The notes: generated by a model from the letters alone, not told the origin. Counted from the stretch's first letter, positions 1 to 24,149 are shown. The stretch is DNA of 64,000 bases from Gigantopelta aegis (GCF_016097555.1 NC_054704.1:98606629-98670628); one strand, 5' to 3'. Program-made: numbers and translations.

Positions 1-67
1 ACACTCCCCCTCCCAAATTTAACTTTAAAATATAATTAAAGCCTGTATCAAAAAAAAGAAAAAAAAA

Positions 68-330
68 GTTTGGTTTGTTTAATGACACCACTAGAGCATA
101 TTGACTGATCAATCATCGGCTATTTATGTCAAACATATGGTAATTTTGACATCCAGTCATCAGAGGAAACCTACTATATTTTTTCTAATGTAGCAAGGGA
201 TCTTTTATATACCAGTCATGATGCATTGGCTGGAACGAGAAACAGTCCAATGGGCCCACCCACGGGGATTTATCCCAACCCGACCGTGCATCAAGCGAGC
301 ACTTTTACCACTGGGATATGTCCTGCCCCA
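68..330 (-). repeat. tRNA-derived SINE, family 1, tail type b
   Basis: Read on the minus strand: a tRNA-like head (CAGTGGTAAAAGTGCTCGC, with a decayed B-box-like region), a core containing CTCGTTCCAGCCA-type sequence, and a 3' tail ending TAGTGGTGTCATTAAACAAA. Family 1 copies in this window share head and core but carry one of two 3' tails. This copy has the 'b' tail (TTTGACAT...CTCTAGTGGTGTC). It lies downstream of the last visible FRY exon and is presumably intronic. Confidence 0.8.
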
Positions 331-715
331 TCCTGTATCAAAAGGGCAGCAATTACAAAAAAAACCCATCACATATCCATTTATGTGGTGGTCCTTGTTC
401 ACATCCCTGACACTTTTCCTTCCAGCAGTGTTTGAAATAAACTTTAAAACAAGGCTAACTCAAGGATGAACAACCTTTAATAACAAGATCCTGATTAAAA
501 GAGTTCTGTGCAGTTCTCAGAAATGCATCAAGGGATTAATTTAATAATCTAATTAATTTAATGTCACAAATGTTTTCACTTTTAACCAATTTATTTTAAT
601 ATAAAAACAAACATCATCACTGTTATCATGGTTCTAGTCAAATATATTTTATCAATGTATTGACCTTTAAATGTATTACCTTTTGTGGTTTATAAATTGT
701 TTTATTAATTTGTAC

Positions 716-13858
<13,143 letters not shown>

Positions 13859-14767
13859 GGTGGCTATTGTAATGCTGAAAGATTCGTGTCAGGTGAGTTT
13901 AAACTTTTATGCCGACATCTACTCTTCTTTAAAGTTCTGATATTTCGATGTTGGCCGGACCACTGTTGTCGGCTGCCAAACTCCGGAACTGTCACTCACG
14001 GTGAGCCGTCCATTATCATCGTACGCAGCGGTACAAGTGCAACAATGACTAGTTGCAGACGTTAAAGTACTGTTCCACCTTTCATGTGATTCTTTTTTGT
14101 AATAGCATTTCGATTTTTTTACATATTATTAGTTTTCCGACTACTTTGTAAACAGTCTTATTATTTATCAGTTAAGGAAATACATTTTCCCTTTAATAAC
14201 AAATGCGCATGCGCCATATATGTTTTGGACTAGTACTAGAGTAATATCTGGAATCGCATCAACATTTGTAGAACTGGTCTAGTAGGTGGCAACTCGTCCC
14301 CAAACCAAGTCGCCTCGCGTTACAAAATGGTTGCCAAAAACCCCGATGGCCGTCCATAACTCATAAAACAATTGACATAGAGGTATGAATGCGGTGTCTT
14401 TCCTAACAAAATCAAGGTTACCCCATTGATTAAAAAGACTTTTTTTTTAAATGTTGTCCAAGGTCTAAGTCATAGAAATGTGGGGTTTTTGTGTGGGTTT
14501 TTTTTTTGCTTACAGCAACAAAACATTTGTAAACTAGGCTAAAGTTTAATTTTTGTATATGCTTGACCTGTTCGTAAACACTTCGTCTTCAAACTTATTT
14601 AATCATACCCGCAAAAAATACAGTTCTCTTTCAGACACGGTTCTGCAGTGACATTAAAAATGTAACCACTTCACCTGAAATACAAAATTGAAAATGTTAA
14701 TTTATTAAAACGTTTTTAAGACAAGAAATTCAAAAAATTTCTGAAAAACGCGGATTAGTCATATTTC
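13859..14767 (-). promoter_or_regulatory. Presumed FRY 5' UTR and promoter-proximal region
   Basis: The sequence directly upstream of the predicted FRY start codon. The stretch at about 13,930-14,060 is richer in CpG than the surrounding introns, as expected near a promoter, but no TATA box or initiator can be assigned with confidence. At 14,285-14,325, read on the FRY sense strand, lies a G-rich motif (GGCGACTTGG, then GGGGACGAGTTG) that resembles a motif upstream of the C16orf87 homologue at 24,160-24,220. The rest of the interval shows T-runs and no recognisable gene or repeat. The promoter assignment rests on position only. Confidence 0.35.
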
Positions 14768-15540
14768 ATTTATTTTCGTGCTTCTGTCCAATTAAGGTCC
14801 ATGCACGCTATCCTGAGCACACACATCATGCAGCTATATGGATTGTCTGTCAAGGACAGATAGTTAGTGGTTAGTTTGTTAGTGGTTAGTGAGAGAGAAG
14901 TCGGTGTAGTGGCCTTACCCAATGAGTCATTAAACTCACTCTGAGTGGAAGCCCGCAGCGGGGTGCGAACCAATACCTACCAGCTCGTCTTATGTCCGAT
15001 AGCTTACAACCACGACACCACTGAGGCCGGTCATTTATATCCATTTCATTTTAAACTATTTTCGTGCATATATAAAATTAAGGTTCAAGCACCCTGTCCT
15101 GGGCACACACCATAGCTATCTGTACAGAACAGAGGATTAGCGGTTAGTTCTTAGTAAGAGAGAAGTCAGTGTAGTAGCCCAAATGAGTCGCTTTGGGTGG
15201 GAGCCGGTACGAGGGTGCGAACCCAATACCTACCACCGTATGGGTTAACCACTATGCCACCGAGACCGGTGTCATTTATATTTATTTTCGTGCTTATATA
15301 TATTTCCCATTGAGGTTCAAGCACGCTGTCCTGGTTACACACCTGAATTATTTGAACTGTCTGCCCAGGACAGTGAGTTAGTGGTTATTTATTATAGTTT
15401 GTGAGAGGGAAGTTGGTGTAGTGGTCTTAAACCTACCCACTAAATCGTTAAACTTGCTTTGGGTGGGAACCAGTACCAGGAGGCGAACCCAGTATCTAGC
15501 AGCCTTATGTCCGATGGCTTAACCACGACACCACCGAAAC
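14768..15540 (-). repeat. Three tandem copies of the family 2 SINE
   Basis: Three copies in the same orientation lie end to end: 14,768-15,030, 15,058-15,269 and 15,282-15,540. Each begins on the plus strand with a TATTTTCGTGC-type 3' end and finishes with a tRNA-like head (CGGTGGTGTCGTGGTTAAGC type on the minus strand). The spacers between copies share TCATTTATAT-like sequence. The arrangement fits either repeated insertion into copies of the same target or a tandem multimer. Decay differs between copies, so they may not be the same age. Confidence 0.8.
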
Positions 15541-15747
15541 TGTACCCGACGTATTTAGAAATAGTTTAGCTCCGCGCTCTGGCTAGTTCCTTAGGCCCCT
15601 CCCCCCTCCCCCACTACCACCCCTGCACAACCCAGCTACTTCAATCCAGTGCAAGAAACATTAATACCCAAAGACCTACGAGGAAACAGTGCTTATTGTT
15701 CACGAGTGAAGTGATGTTGGCCTTCGGAAGCCTTTGACCTACCAACC

Positions 15748-15990
15748 AACATTGGTGGTATCGTGGTTAAGCTATCGGACATAAGGCTGGTAGGTACTGG
15801 GTTCACAGCCCGGTACCGGCTCCCACCCATATGGAGTTTTAACTACGCAATGGATAGGTGTAAAACTACTACAACCTCTTCTCTCTCATTAACCACTAAC
15901 CGTCTGTCCTGGATAGACTGCCAGATAGCTGAGGTTTGTAGCCAGGGCATGCAGTGTGCCTGAACCTTTATTAGATATAAGCACGAAAAT
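15748..15990 (+). repeat. Family 2 SINE, opposite orientation to the preceding trimer
   Basis: Head GGTGGTATCGTGGTTAAGCT, B-box-like GGTTCACAGCCCGGTA, body with CCTGGATAGACTGCCAGATA, 3' end AGATATAAGCACGAAAATAA. About 200 bp separates it from the trimer (15,541-15,747: C-rich and otherwise featureless). Confidence 0.8.
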
Positions 15991-16375
15991 AAACTGAAAT
16001 GAAAACAAAACTGAAATGGCCTATCATCCTTCTGTCTTGGGACACATTTCCCGGGAAACTAGGATCGACGTGCTCGAAACTTCATGTGAATACAGCACGT
16101 GTAAAATGGTTGATGGATTCAAGACTCTGGACAACAAATGAAATCAGTTGTTTTTGATAGTGAGGCAGTATATTAAAAAGTTCTAATAAAAATTATATTC
16201 CACCATGTTTTTGCTTATTTCATACACTTCATTAAAATCCCCGAAACAAATATTCTAAATTTGATTAGCATTGCGATGATAGCAAATAAAAATAGCATTG
16301 AACAACAACTAAGTCGAATCAACCATTTTTAGTTTTGATGAACCACTCTAAATTATGCGTCAAAATTACCTAACA

Positions 16376-16606
16376 TTTTCTATTTGGCTTTAATCCTACG
16401 GGACATTTGCAAATCCAATAGCACCAAAACCAACCCTGGCCCGATACAAACCCTGGTCGGGTTGCTGGTGCTCTCTTGCATATGCCAGTGCGGGCGACCC
16501 CTTCTTTCACCCACCCCAAACCTTTTCCTGTCCTGGACGGACAAGCCGGCAAAAGTAGACACCTGCTCCCATGACAGGCATGTTTTACAACAGCTTGTTC
16601 TGAATG
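16376..16606 (-). repeat. Headless copy of SINE-like family 3
   Basis: This block matches 47,215-47,450 along its length (shared GGCTTTAATCCT / GGCATTAATCCTGAGAC, GCTGGTGCTCTCTTGCA, CACCCACCCCAA and CAGCTTGTTCTGAATGT / CAGCTTGCTCTGAATGT). The copy at 47 kb has a tRNA-like head, whereas here the homology stops at about 16,612, where a long inverted repeat begins. It is an older or rearranged copy. Confidence 0.65.
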
Positions 16607-17119
16607 TGCACGTCAATCTAATTAAAATTAGCTCCACAATTACATGTGGATCTAACACCAGCCAGTTGGAGCTCATGTCCACCAATCAAAACCTTACTTG
16701 CAGAATCCTGCCAGTGATTTAAAAATGTTTTGAAAGCATTCCGAATTATCCTGAGGGTATACGACATGTTTCGTGTGAATTACGAATGCCTTAAAACATG
16801 TTTTATTTTATAAAATAAATACCCCGTACGTATTGGTATGGTTCGCTGTACTGCGGCCACTAAAATAGACTCGCCCGATATTTTTAGAATTTGTATGCTC
16901 CCAAATAACGTTATAAAAGGCGAAGTGTGATTGGTCAATATTTAAATTATTATTTACAGACGAAATGTTACCTGGACATTGGGGACTACGCAGTGTTGTT
17001 AGTTTTAAATCACTGGCAGGATTCTACAAGTAAGGTTTTGATTGGTGGACCTGAGCTCCAACTGGCTGGTGTTAGATCCACATGTAATTGTGGAGCTAAT
17101 TTTAATTAGATTGTGTGCA
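16606..17119. repeat. Long inverted repeat, about 115-bp arms around a 277-bp spacer
   Basis: The left arm (16,606-16,725) and right arm (17,003-17,119) are reverse complements with only a few mismatches. They share AATTAGCTCCACAATTACAT, CTAACACCAGCCAGTTGGAG, CACCAATCAAAACCTTACTT and AATCCTGCCAGTGATTTAAA. The spacer (16,726-17,002) itself has a weaker inner inverted pair (AAGCATTCCGAAT / ACGAATGCCTT). The whole could fold into a long hairpin. It may be a MITE whose left arm abuts the family 3 copy; no clear target duplication was found. Confidence 0.75.
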
Positions 17120-17676
17120 CGTCAAAATGTATGACCTGACCTGAACATAAAAATGTTGCCCATTAAAGACGAACTATTATAATTGCATCAAAACACTTAC
17201 AACTTTCAAACAGACTGTGCTACTGACTGCATTAACACATCTGGCAGCTATTGTCACACCTAGGGTTGGTAAAAATGTATTCTGGTTGAAATGAAAAATA
17301 TTCTACCACATTTCTGTTACCAAATATAACTTTTCTTGTGTATCGGGTGTAACATCGCAGTTTGGATTTGCACTGAATCTGCACACGGGCTGGCTGTTAT
17401 TTTGATGGATATGCGATGAGCATGTTTCAATGTAGGCCTAAGTTATATTGTTAGCCAAGGTTTCTTAGGGACACCACTGTTTATTCCCAATAGCAACGCA
17501 TTAGTTTTGATTAGCTTGACTTAATTATGCAAATTATATATGTGAGATCGATTAATTTGTATTTAACACAAATAAATGTTTAAAAAATAAGAAAAGAACA
17601 AGAAGGTCAGTTAAATATAGGCCTATAACACCTGCAATGTTGAGAATGCACCTTGTGTCAAGGTGTTATGGGGTTG
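17120..17676. other. Intergenic stretch before the P450 pseudogene
   Basis: AT-rich sequence with no recognisable gene or repeat. I looked here for an upstream exon encoding the hydrophobic N-terminal anchor expected of a microsomal P450 and saw none that joins in frame. Confidence 0.4.
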
Positions 17677-19013
17677 ATGACTTGGCGACCCAGCGGGATT
17701 CCCCCAGGACCTTCGTTCACCCTGCCGATTGTCGGTAACCTATTTCAAATAGGAGACAATCCAATCAATTCATTTCAATATATGAGGAATAAGTACGGAA
17801 ATGTATTCAGCGTGTATATCGCAAATCGCCTGGTCATCATAGTCAACGGGTTTGATACCTTGAAAGACGCTTTCGTGAAAAATGGCAACATCTTTTCTTA
17901 AAGACCACATTTATATTTTACGAATGCTATCACAAAGGACAGAGGAGTCGTAGGATCAAGCGGAGAAGTGTGGAGAGAACACAAGAAGTTTACTTTGCTC
18001 ACACTCAAGAATCTGGGTATGGGAAAAAGCATTTTGGAAATAAAAATTCAAGAAGAGATAACCGCCTTTATTGAAGAAATAGCAAAACAAAATGGCGAGG
18101 CAACAGATTTCTGACATACTATAGATACTTCAGTATATAAAATTATTTCATCTATTGTGTTAGGAAAGAGATTCGAAAATGACGACCCAAAGTTTGATAA
18201 ATTTATGAAAATTATCGAAGAAACCTTTTCTATGCCTCCTGTACTTAATTTCTTCCCGTTTCTTCGATTTCTGCCTGGTGACATCTTCAAAATTAAACTC
18301 AGGACGCGAGGAATAGAAACCATTCAGCGGGAACTGTTAAGTCTTCTATTGATGAACATGTTCTAGATTACGACGAAGAGAACGCCGACGACTTCATCAG
18401 TGCATACGTCAACGGGATTAAGCAAAAAGAGAGGCTGGGAGACACCACCGGCAGCAGCATTGACTACGACAACCTGTGTGCGGTGCTTCAAGATCTCTTC
18501 TTTGCAGGAGTGGAAACAACTTCAACCGCGATTCGATGGCTACTGTTGTACTTTTTGCATTTCCCTGACGTTCAGGCAAAATGCTTTGCTGAAATTCAAG
18601 ACAAAGTGGGAAGCGACAAAACAATTTCTATCGAGGACAAAACAAAACTTCCGTACCTAGAGGCGACGATAATGGAAACTCTGCGATATGCTGATGTTAC
18701 ACCCCTGGCTTTAATCCATGGTGTTTCCAAGGAGACTATCTTTAAAGGTTATCGAATCCCGAAGGATGCATTGATCTTCCATAACATTGACACTGTCTTG
18801 TCTGACTCTGAGATCATCCCATTTTTTTTCGGCCCCAGAAACTGTCTGGCAGAATCTTTGGTCAGAATGGAGTTGTTTCTCTTTGTGGCGTCCATGGTAC
18901 AGACATTTGAATTTGTCAAAGGGGAAGGAAACGTTTTGCCAACTTTACGGTGTGTTCTTTGTTTCACTCGGGCACCGCAACGCTTTATGATTCGAGCTGT
19001 TTTAAGAAAATAG
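17677..19013 (+). pseudogene. Decayed intronless CYP2-like cytochrome P450
   Basis: Microsomal CYP2-clan P450s are haem monooxygenases. Recognisable parts in order: the proline-rich hinge GIPPGPSFTLPIVGN, KYGNVFSVYI, VLGKRFENDDPKF, the I-helix oxygen-binding motif AGVETTS (about 18,504), the K-helix ETLR (about 18,675), and the haem loop FFFGPRNCLAESL with Cys at about 18,843. It is broken: stops at 17,899-17,901 and 18,112-18,114, a frameshift near 18,345-18,354, and loss of some 35-40 residues between IPKDALIFHNIDTVLSD and SEIIPFFFG (around 18,807), which removes the meander and PERF region. The haem loop has LAE in place of the usual LGE, and no N-terminal membrane anchor is visible. There are no introns across 1.3 kb, so it may be a retrocopy or a relic of an intronless paralogue; no clear poly-A tail is seen. 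Confidence 0.88.
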
Positions 19014-19173
19014 ATAAAATATAGTAAAATTATCTTTTTAAACGGATATACTAGTACCTATGGTGTTCATAATATGCTAAGTGCCATACATCCAGGCTGA
19101 TTTATGACAAAAGTTGACTATGGGATAACTACATATTAGGCCAACGTTTGATCTTATTGCATCTTTAAAAGAA

Positions 19174-19464
19174 GGGGCGGGACGTAGCCCAGTGGTAAAG
19201 CGTTCGCTTGAAGCGCGGTTAGTCTAGGATCGATCCCCGTCGGTGGACCCATTGGGCTATTTCTCGTTCCAGCCAGTGCTCCACAACTGGTACTATCCTG
19301 ATCCTGTCTGTGGTATGGTGCATATAAAAGATACTTTGCTGCTAATCGGAAAACAGTAGCCAATGAAGTGGTGACAGCGGGTTTCCTCTCTCAATATCTG
19401 TGTGGTCCTTAACCATATGTTTGACGCTATATAACCGTAAAAAAAATGTGTTGAGTGCGTTGTG
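19174..19464 (+). repeat. Family 1 SINE, tail type a
   Basis: Complete copy: GGGGCGGGACGTAGCCCAGT head, GGATCGATCCCC B-box, CTATTTCTCGTTCCAGCCAG core, 'a' tail with GGTCCTTAACCATATGTTTG and TGTGTTGAGTGCGTT. It lies 160 bp downstream of the P450 pseudogene. Confidence 0.85.
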
Positions 19465-20413
19465 AACTGTCCTAAAAACTATTCACTGTGTATTTCCATC
19501 ATTATACTCATATTATTAGTTATAATCCATTTAGTTATTTGTTTGGAATCCCATATACCGGGTAGCTGTTTGGTAGTAATGCAAATTTGAATAAACGTTT
19601 TTATCCAGATTCAGGCATTTTCATTTAATTCGAACAAAAATCCACCTGGCCCCATACAAGTATACGTGCATTCGCCTATGTCTGAAAGGAACATTGAAGT
19701 CTACAGGACTCCAAACAAAAACAAAAATGTATTCATGTGTGTACAAAGTATTGGTAAAAACTATTTAGTTATATGGTTAAATTTTAGAAAACATTTTATA
19801 TTTGGAAACGTGTTTGGCCAGGTACATATAGTAAACAGAATTGTAAGAATACGGTTGTATCGCGTCAGACTCGAACAAGCCATGTGCGAAACTCGTGAAG
19901 ACCGCACAATATATTGTTATTAGCCTACATCTTTGTTTTACGCAAAAAAAGGGGGGGGGGGGCGAAAGAAAGAAAGCTTACCAAAAATATGCTTCGCCTA
20001 TTTGCAGCCCGGAGTTGACCGGGAACAAATACAATTCAAGGGCGTACTTGATAAGATCGAGGCCTATACTTGAGACACCAAATTCTACGTTAGAAATGTA
20101 AAACACACGATTAAACACGGACAATAGACTCCTCAACCATCGGAACCGATAGCTTGGGTAATCGTAAGTCCGTAACCAGTATTTTTGGAATTTATAATGC
20201 ATCTTTTAAAATCCCACCCGCTATCGTGTTCTGGACGTCTGCGCTCCGACATATAAACTGTTGATAAGACATCGATCAAAGCACGAACGTGAATAAAGCT
20301 ATAAAAATATACCTGTATATATCATTTCACTCGATAGTCAACGTTATTATACTCTAGATTCGGATTTCGTTCACTTGATACTTGATATTTGGATTCCGTC
20401 CGTTCGGAGTTTC
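19465..20413. other. Intergenic, no gene recognised
   Basis: Contains short open frames without recognisable similarity, and a G-run of ten at about 19,952. Nothing here supports a gene. Confidence 0.4.
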
Positions 20414-20469
20414 CTCTAGCCCTCCCCTGTTTATATGATGTCGATGCTATAAACAGGGGAGGTCTAGAG
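20414..20469. repeat. 22-bp-arm hairpin
   Basis: CTCTAGCCCTCCCCTGTTTATA (given here as CTCTAGCCCTCCCC then TGTTTATA) at 20,414-20,435 pairs with TATAAACAGGGGAGG then TCTAGAG at 20,448-20,469, with one mismatch and a 12-nt loop. It ends 14 bp before the target duplication of the MITE at 20,492. It may be a remnant of a separate foldback element. Confidence 0.7.
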
Positions 20470-20482
20470 AACACTCAGGCTA

Positions 20483-20871
20483 GGGATAGGACATCTTCAT
20501 AAATCAAGGCTAATATTCGTTCCTCGTATTCAGCCTTGATACATGTAGTCAAGATTACTGATATCCACTACTAGCGCCCTCTGTTGGAAGAAAATTTTTA
20601 ACACCGATTATGTCCCTTACACGATGACGTTGCATCGGTAACATGTGACAATCTTGAAAGCAATATCAAAAATTAACCGCCGGACGCTGACGCTGCCATC
20701 TTTGTTTACAATAACAAGGGAATCTATAAGGAGCGTTGCGATTCGTTGCAATCAGATCTCATCGCATCCAATGAAATTTAAGCATTTTGTGGCACGATTT
20801 CTTGACGACATGTATCAAGGCTGAATACGAGGAACGAATATTAGCCTTGATTTATGAAGATGGGGATAGGA
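20483..20871. mobile_element. MITE, 371 bp, with 62-bp inverted ends and a 9-bp target duplication
   Basis: Element 20,492-20,862. The left arm (20,492-20,553, starting CATCTTCATAAATCAAGGCT) and right arm (20,801-20,862, ending AGCCTTGATTTATGAAGATG) are inverted repeats matching at 61 of 62 positions. The flanks carry the perfect direct repeat GGGATAGGA (20,483-20,491 and 20,863-20,871). Each arm also contains a small inner palindrome (ATCAAGGCT ... AGCCTTGAT). A 9-bp duplication points to the Mutator/MULE group; Merlin- or hAT-like ancestry (8-9 bp) is possible. There is no coding capacity. The near-identity of the arms suggests a young insertion. Confidence 0.88.
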
Positions 20872-20873
20872 AT

Positions 20874-21107
20874 GAGGATCTAGCTCAATGGACCCATTTT
20901 CTGACTGGGTTTTTCTCATCCCAGCCAGTGCACCACGACTGGTATATCAAAGGCTGTGTGGCATGTGCTGACCTGTCTGTGGGAAAGTGAATATAAAATA
21001 TCCCTTGTTGCTAATAGAAAATGTAGTGAGTTTCCTCTAGAACTATGAGTACACCCAACAGCCGACGATTAATTAATCAGTATGATATAGTGATATCGTT
21101 AAACAAA
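20874..21107 (+). repeat. Family 1 SINE, tail type b, 5'-truncated
   Basis: Starts within the core just right of the MITE target duplication (TAGCTCAATGGACCCATTTT), continues through CAGCCAGTGCACCACGACTG and ends with the 'b' tail (GATATCGTTAAACAAATC). The tRNA-like head is mostly absent. Confidence 0.7.
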
Positions 21108-21135
21108 TCTGAGCACTCTTACAACTCGATTCTCT

Positions 21136-21600
21136 GTGTATACGACTTCTACGACGGCCGTTGTATCCGATTCAAAAAATAAATCGGGCTCGACATTTGT
21201 TGTTAGTCTGAGCGTGCACTACAAGTCAACTCAACGCCCAGTTGTTAGTCTGAGCGTGCTCTACAAGTCAACTCAACGCCCAGTTGTTAGTCTGAGCGTG
21301 CTCTACAAGTCAACTCAACGCCCAGTTGTTAGTCTGAGCGTGCACACTCAACGCCCAGTTGTTAGTCTGAGTGTGCACAACAAGTCAACTCAACGCCCAG
21401 TAGCTAGTCTGAGCGTGCACTACAAGTCAACTCAACGCCCAGTAGCTAGTCTGAGCGTGCACTACAAGTCAACTCAACGCCCAGATGCTAGTCTGAGCGT
21501 GCACTACAAGTCAACTCAATGCCCAGTTGTTAGTATGAGCATCAAACTGAACTCAACTGGACCGTCGGCAATCAACCGATCAATCACAACGAAACATTAA
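21136..21600 (+). repeat. 42-bp minisatellite with an open frame encoding a 14-residue repeat
   Basis: The array at about 21,199-21,545 has eight to nine units of 42 bp (GTTGTTAGTCTGAGCGTGCA, then CTACAAGTCAACTCAACGCC, then CA). Because 42 is a multiple of three, one frame stays open for 154 codons and reads VVSLSVHYKSTQRP repeatedly; one unit is 9 nt short, which also keeps the frame. ATG is at 21,136 and the stop is just after the array. No signal peptide, homologue or splice context is seen, so I treat it as a minisatellite; a real repeat protein is possible but unsupported. Confidence 0.75.
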
Positions 21601-23483
21601 AGGTAGAGTAAACTCAAACAAGAGATCTATGTGTTGGAAAGATGCATACCCGGACCACCAACACATACTGACACTTTAACAAATGAAAAACGCGTAATTT
21701 TAGAATCAATAAAAAACCATGATTATTCCTGCAAACGGGGGGCAGCCATTTTGTTTCGTTTTTGTGACGTCCGGTGGTATAGCTTGGGGCGAAGTGACGT
21801 CAGCTCCGTCCATCCGCTCTATGCACAGTGTGAACAAACGCTCTAATTTACGACATGGCGCTTCGCTTTCATCAACCTGACTTGCAAAACAACATAAATG
21901 ACTTGATAGTATAATAAACTATTTAACTAAATATATTTCAATTTGCATCAATAGAACGAAATGGAGGTACAGTATTTTTCTTTTAAAAAAAAAATCCACA
22001 AGAAAAAAATGCATATTATTAGGCCTATTGGTATGCTACGTTCGAGCAAAAACGACCTTTCACGATACCCCAGTGATAATTTTCTTTTCTTTGGGACTAC
22101 GTAATTGGTCAGTTTTGTTATTTTAGATGGGAAAGTCGCCTTAATCATGGGTTTTATAGAATAACTTACAGTAATAAAGCAGACGGCTGATCGATTACGA
22201 TTAAAGGGGTGTCCGTACGGTTAACACACAATACCCTGTGATCTTAATAAAAGAGGAACGTCTTTTTACTGTGTCTAGACACAGTGTCTGGGGACCGTCT
22301 AAATATACACCTGCCAATCAGGAACCACAGGTACAGGCCACGGAAAGAAAAGACCAATTAACTAAGAAAACACCGATTATTATTTCAGTACGTGGGTTAA
22401 TTTATGTACAAACCATAATACAACAAATACAGTTATTTCAACACTTTGACAATGGTGGTTTATTTTGTATTAAACATAAATATATAATTGTTGCTGGCTT
22501 ACTGGGATGACTATTATTACAGAACATTGCGATGCATCCGCAAAAATTAGGTATGTTTTGTTTCTTCAGTTCGAATACTAATTCCAGACGTGACACTTTA
22601 GGTATTACGTAACCACCAGCTCGCCAGAGGGCGTATTCGCTGGGATAATACAAAATGGCTGCGCCCGTTATATATAATAGCCGTCACATTTAACCGTTTT
22701 ATTAATTAACTATACGATTATACTTGTTGATATTAAGCAATAATGTGCATTATATATCGTTGAATATGCATACCAGGTCAAATGCCTTGATTGTCCCTTC
22801 CTTTAAGTCACGTGAGATCCAGTGGAGTATTAATTTTTTAGAAAAAAACAGTGGCCTCTTAAAAACATATATCAGATGATTTTAGAAAAAAATAAAATAG
22901 TCACTTGAGACAAGTGACTACTTATATATATAAAAGAAACCTCCTTGTCTTTATGATACTAGCTGGTTTTATTAATAATATACAAATCGACAAATTAAAA
23001 ACGTAAAAAAACCCAACCCTAAAACATCAGGTTTTTTTTTTTCCGCATTATATGTTTTATAAAACATTTGTGAAGAAAATGCAAATGAAAAACATTTTCA
23101 AAATAACTGTAATATATTAAACAGGTCAATAACACCAGGTTACAAAATTAGTTTGACCAAAGAAAAACTAATTATAAATAAGTTTTCTCAAAATAGTTTA
23201 GAATAGAATTTGTGTCCTATTGTTTTCCATTATGATATTAATATAGCATGCATATGTAGAGGGAGTGTGTGTGCGTGCATATGTAGCACATACGTAAACA
23301 TGGTGGATCACGATCGCGGTTGATTGCCGATCAATTCATTGTTAATCTGAACGCATCCGTCGTAAGTCGGGAGTTGTTATGCTAGGTAGAGTTCTAAATA
23401 ACTACGATTACAACAGGTCTTCGGTGTGTATGCTTGCTGATGCTATAATATACCATTAAAAATAAGTAGGGGATATTATATAA
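21601..23483. other. Intergenic, unclassified, partly CpG-containing
   Basis: No gene is recognised. The block 21,740-21,860 is relatively CpG-rich and carries a perfect palindromic CRE-type site TGACGTCA at 21,795-21,802. The blocks 22,200-22,420 and 22,560-22,680 have the even composition of an old dispersed repeat rather than of local AT-rich DNA, but I cannot name a family. The remainder (22,690-23,480) is AT-rich, with a T-run near 23,030. Confidence 0.4.
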
Positions 23484-23757
23484 CGGGTGGTAAAGCGCTC
23501 GCCTGATACGCGGTCAGTCTAGGATCGATGCTCGTCGGTGGGTTCATTGGGCTATTTCTCGTTCCAGCCAGTGCACAATGACCGATATATCAAAGACCGT
23601 GGCATGTGCTATCATGCATGTGTGACCCCCTGCTACCAATGAAAACACGTAGCGGGTTTCCTCTCTACGACTATATATCAGAATTACCAAATGTTTGATA
23701 TCCAATAGCCGATGATTAATAAATCAATGTGCTCTAATGGTGTCGTGAAACAAAAAC
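23484..23757 (+). repeat. Family 1 SINE, tail type b
   Basis: Complete copy: head GGGTGGTAAAGCGCTCGCCT, B-box-like GGATCGATGCTC, core CTATTTCTCGTTCCAGCCAG, tail AATGTGCTCTAATGGTGTCG then AAACAAAAAC. Confidence 0.85.
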
Positions 23758-24149
23758 AGCAAACGCTACAACAGAGATGTTTTAATATGTGTTCTAACAG
23801 TAATTAGTGGCAAATCAGAGCCACTTGGGTGACTATAGTCATTGACAAAACATGTTCAAACCAGGCGAGTGAGGTATATGCCTGGGTGTGACCCAGATAT
23901 GCAAGTTTTGATTCATTAACTGTACTTATACAGTGAAAACTCGACTTCGTCTCGTGTCACCGCTAAATACAGTTATTTGGCATGACATATGACATTTCAT
24001 GATATCAAATATATATGATATATAATATATTTAACAGTAATGGGGAATCCTGGATAAGACTACTAAAAACAGCAAACCACACCCACCCCGCAAAAAACCC
24101 CAACACCCCCCACAAAAAACCCCAACCCCCCACATAAACAATAACTAAC

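Noticed and set aside
16026-16145. Short plus-strand open frame starting MAYHPSVLGHISRE
   Set aside because: About 40 codons, no known family, no splice partners; chance is the simplest explanation.
16380-16722. Overlapping open frames of 101 and 112 codons on both strands
   Set aside because: They coincide with a family 3 SINE-like body that is relatively GC-rich and has a second copy at 47.2 kb; the frames are not conserved between copies.
19174-19250. tRNA-like A and B boxes that could be read as tRNA genes
   Set aside because: The same head recurs at many sites followed by a constant core and tail, without a foldable acceptor stem; these are SINE heads.
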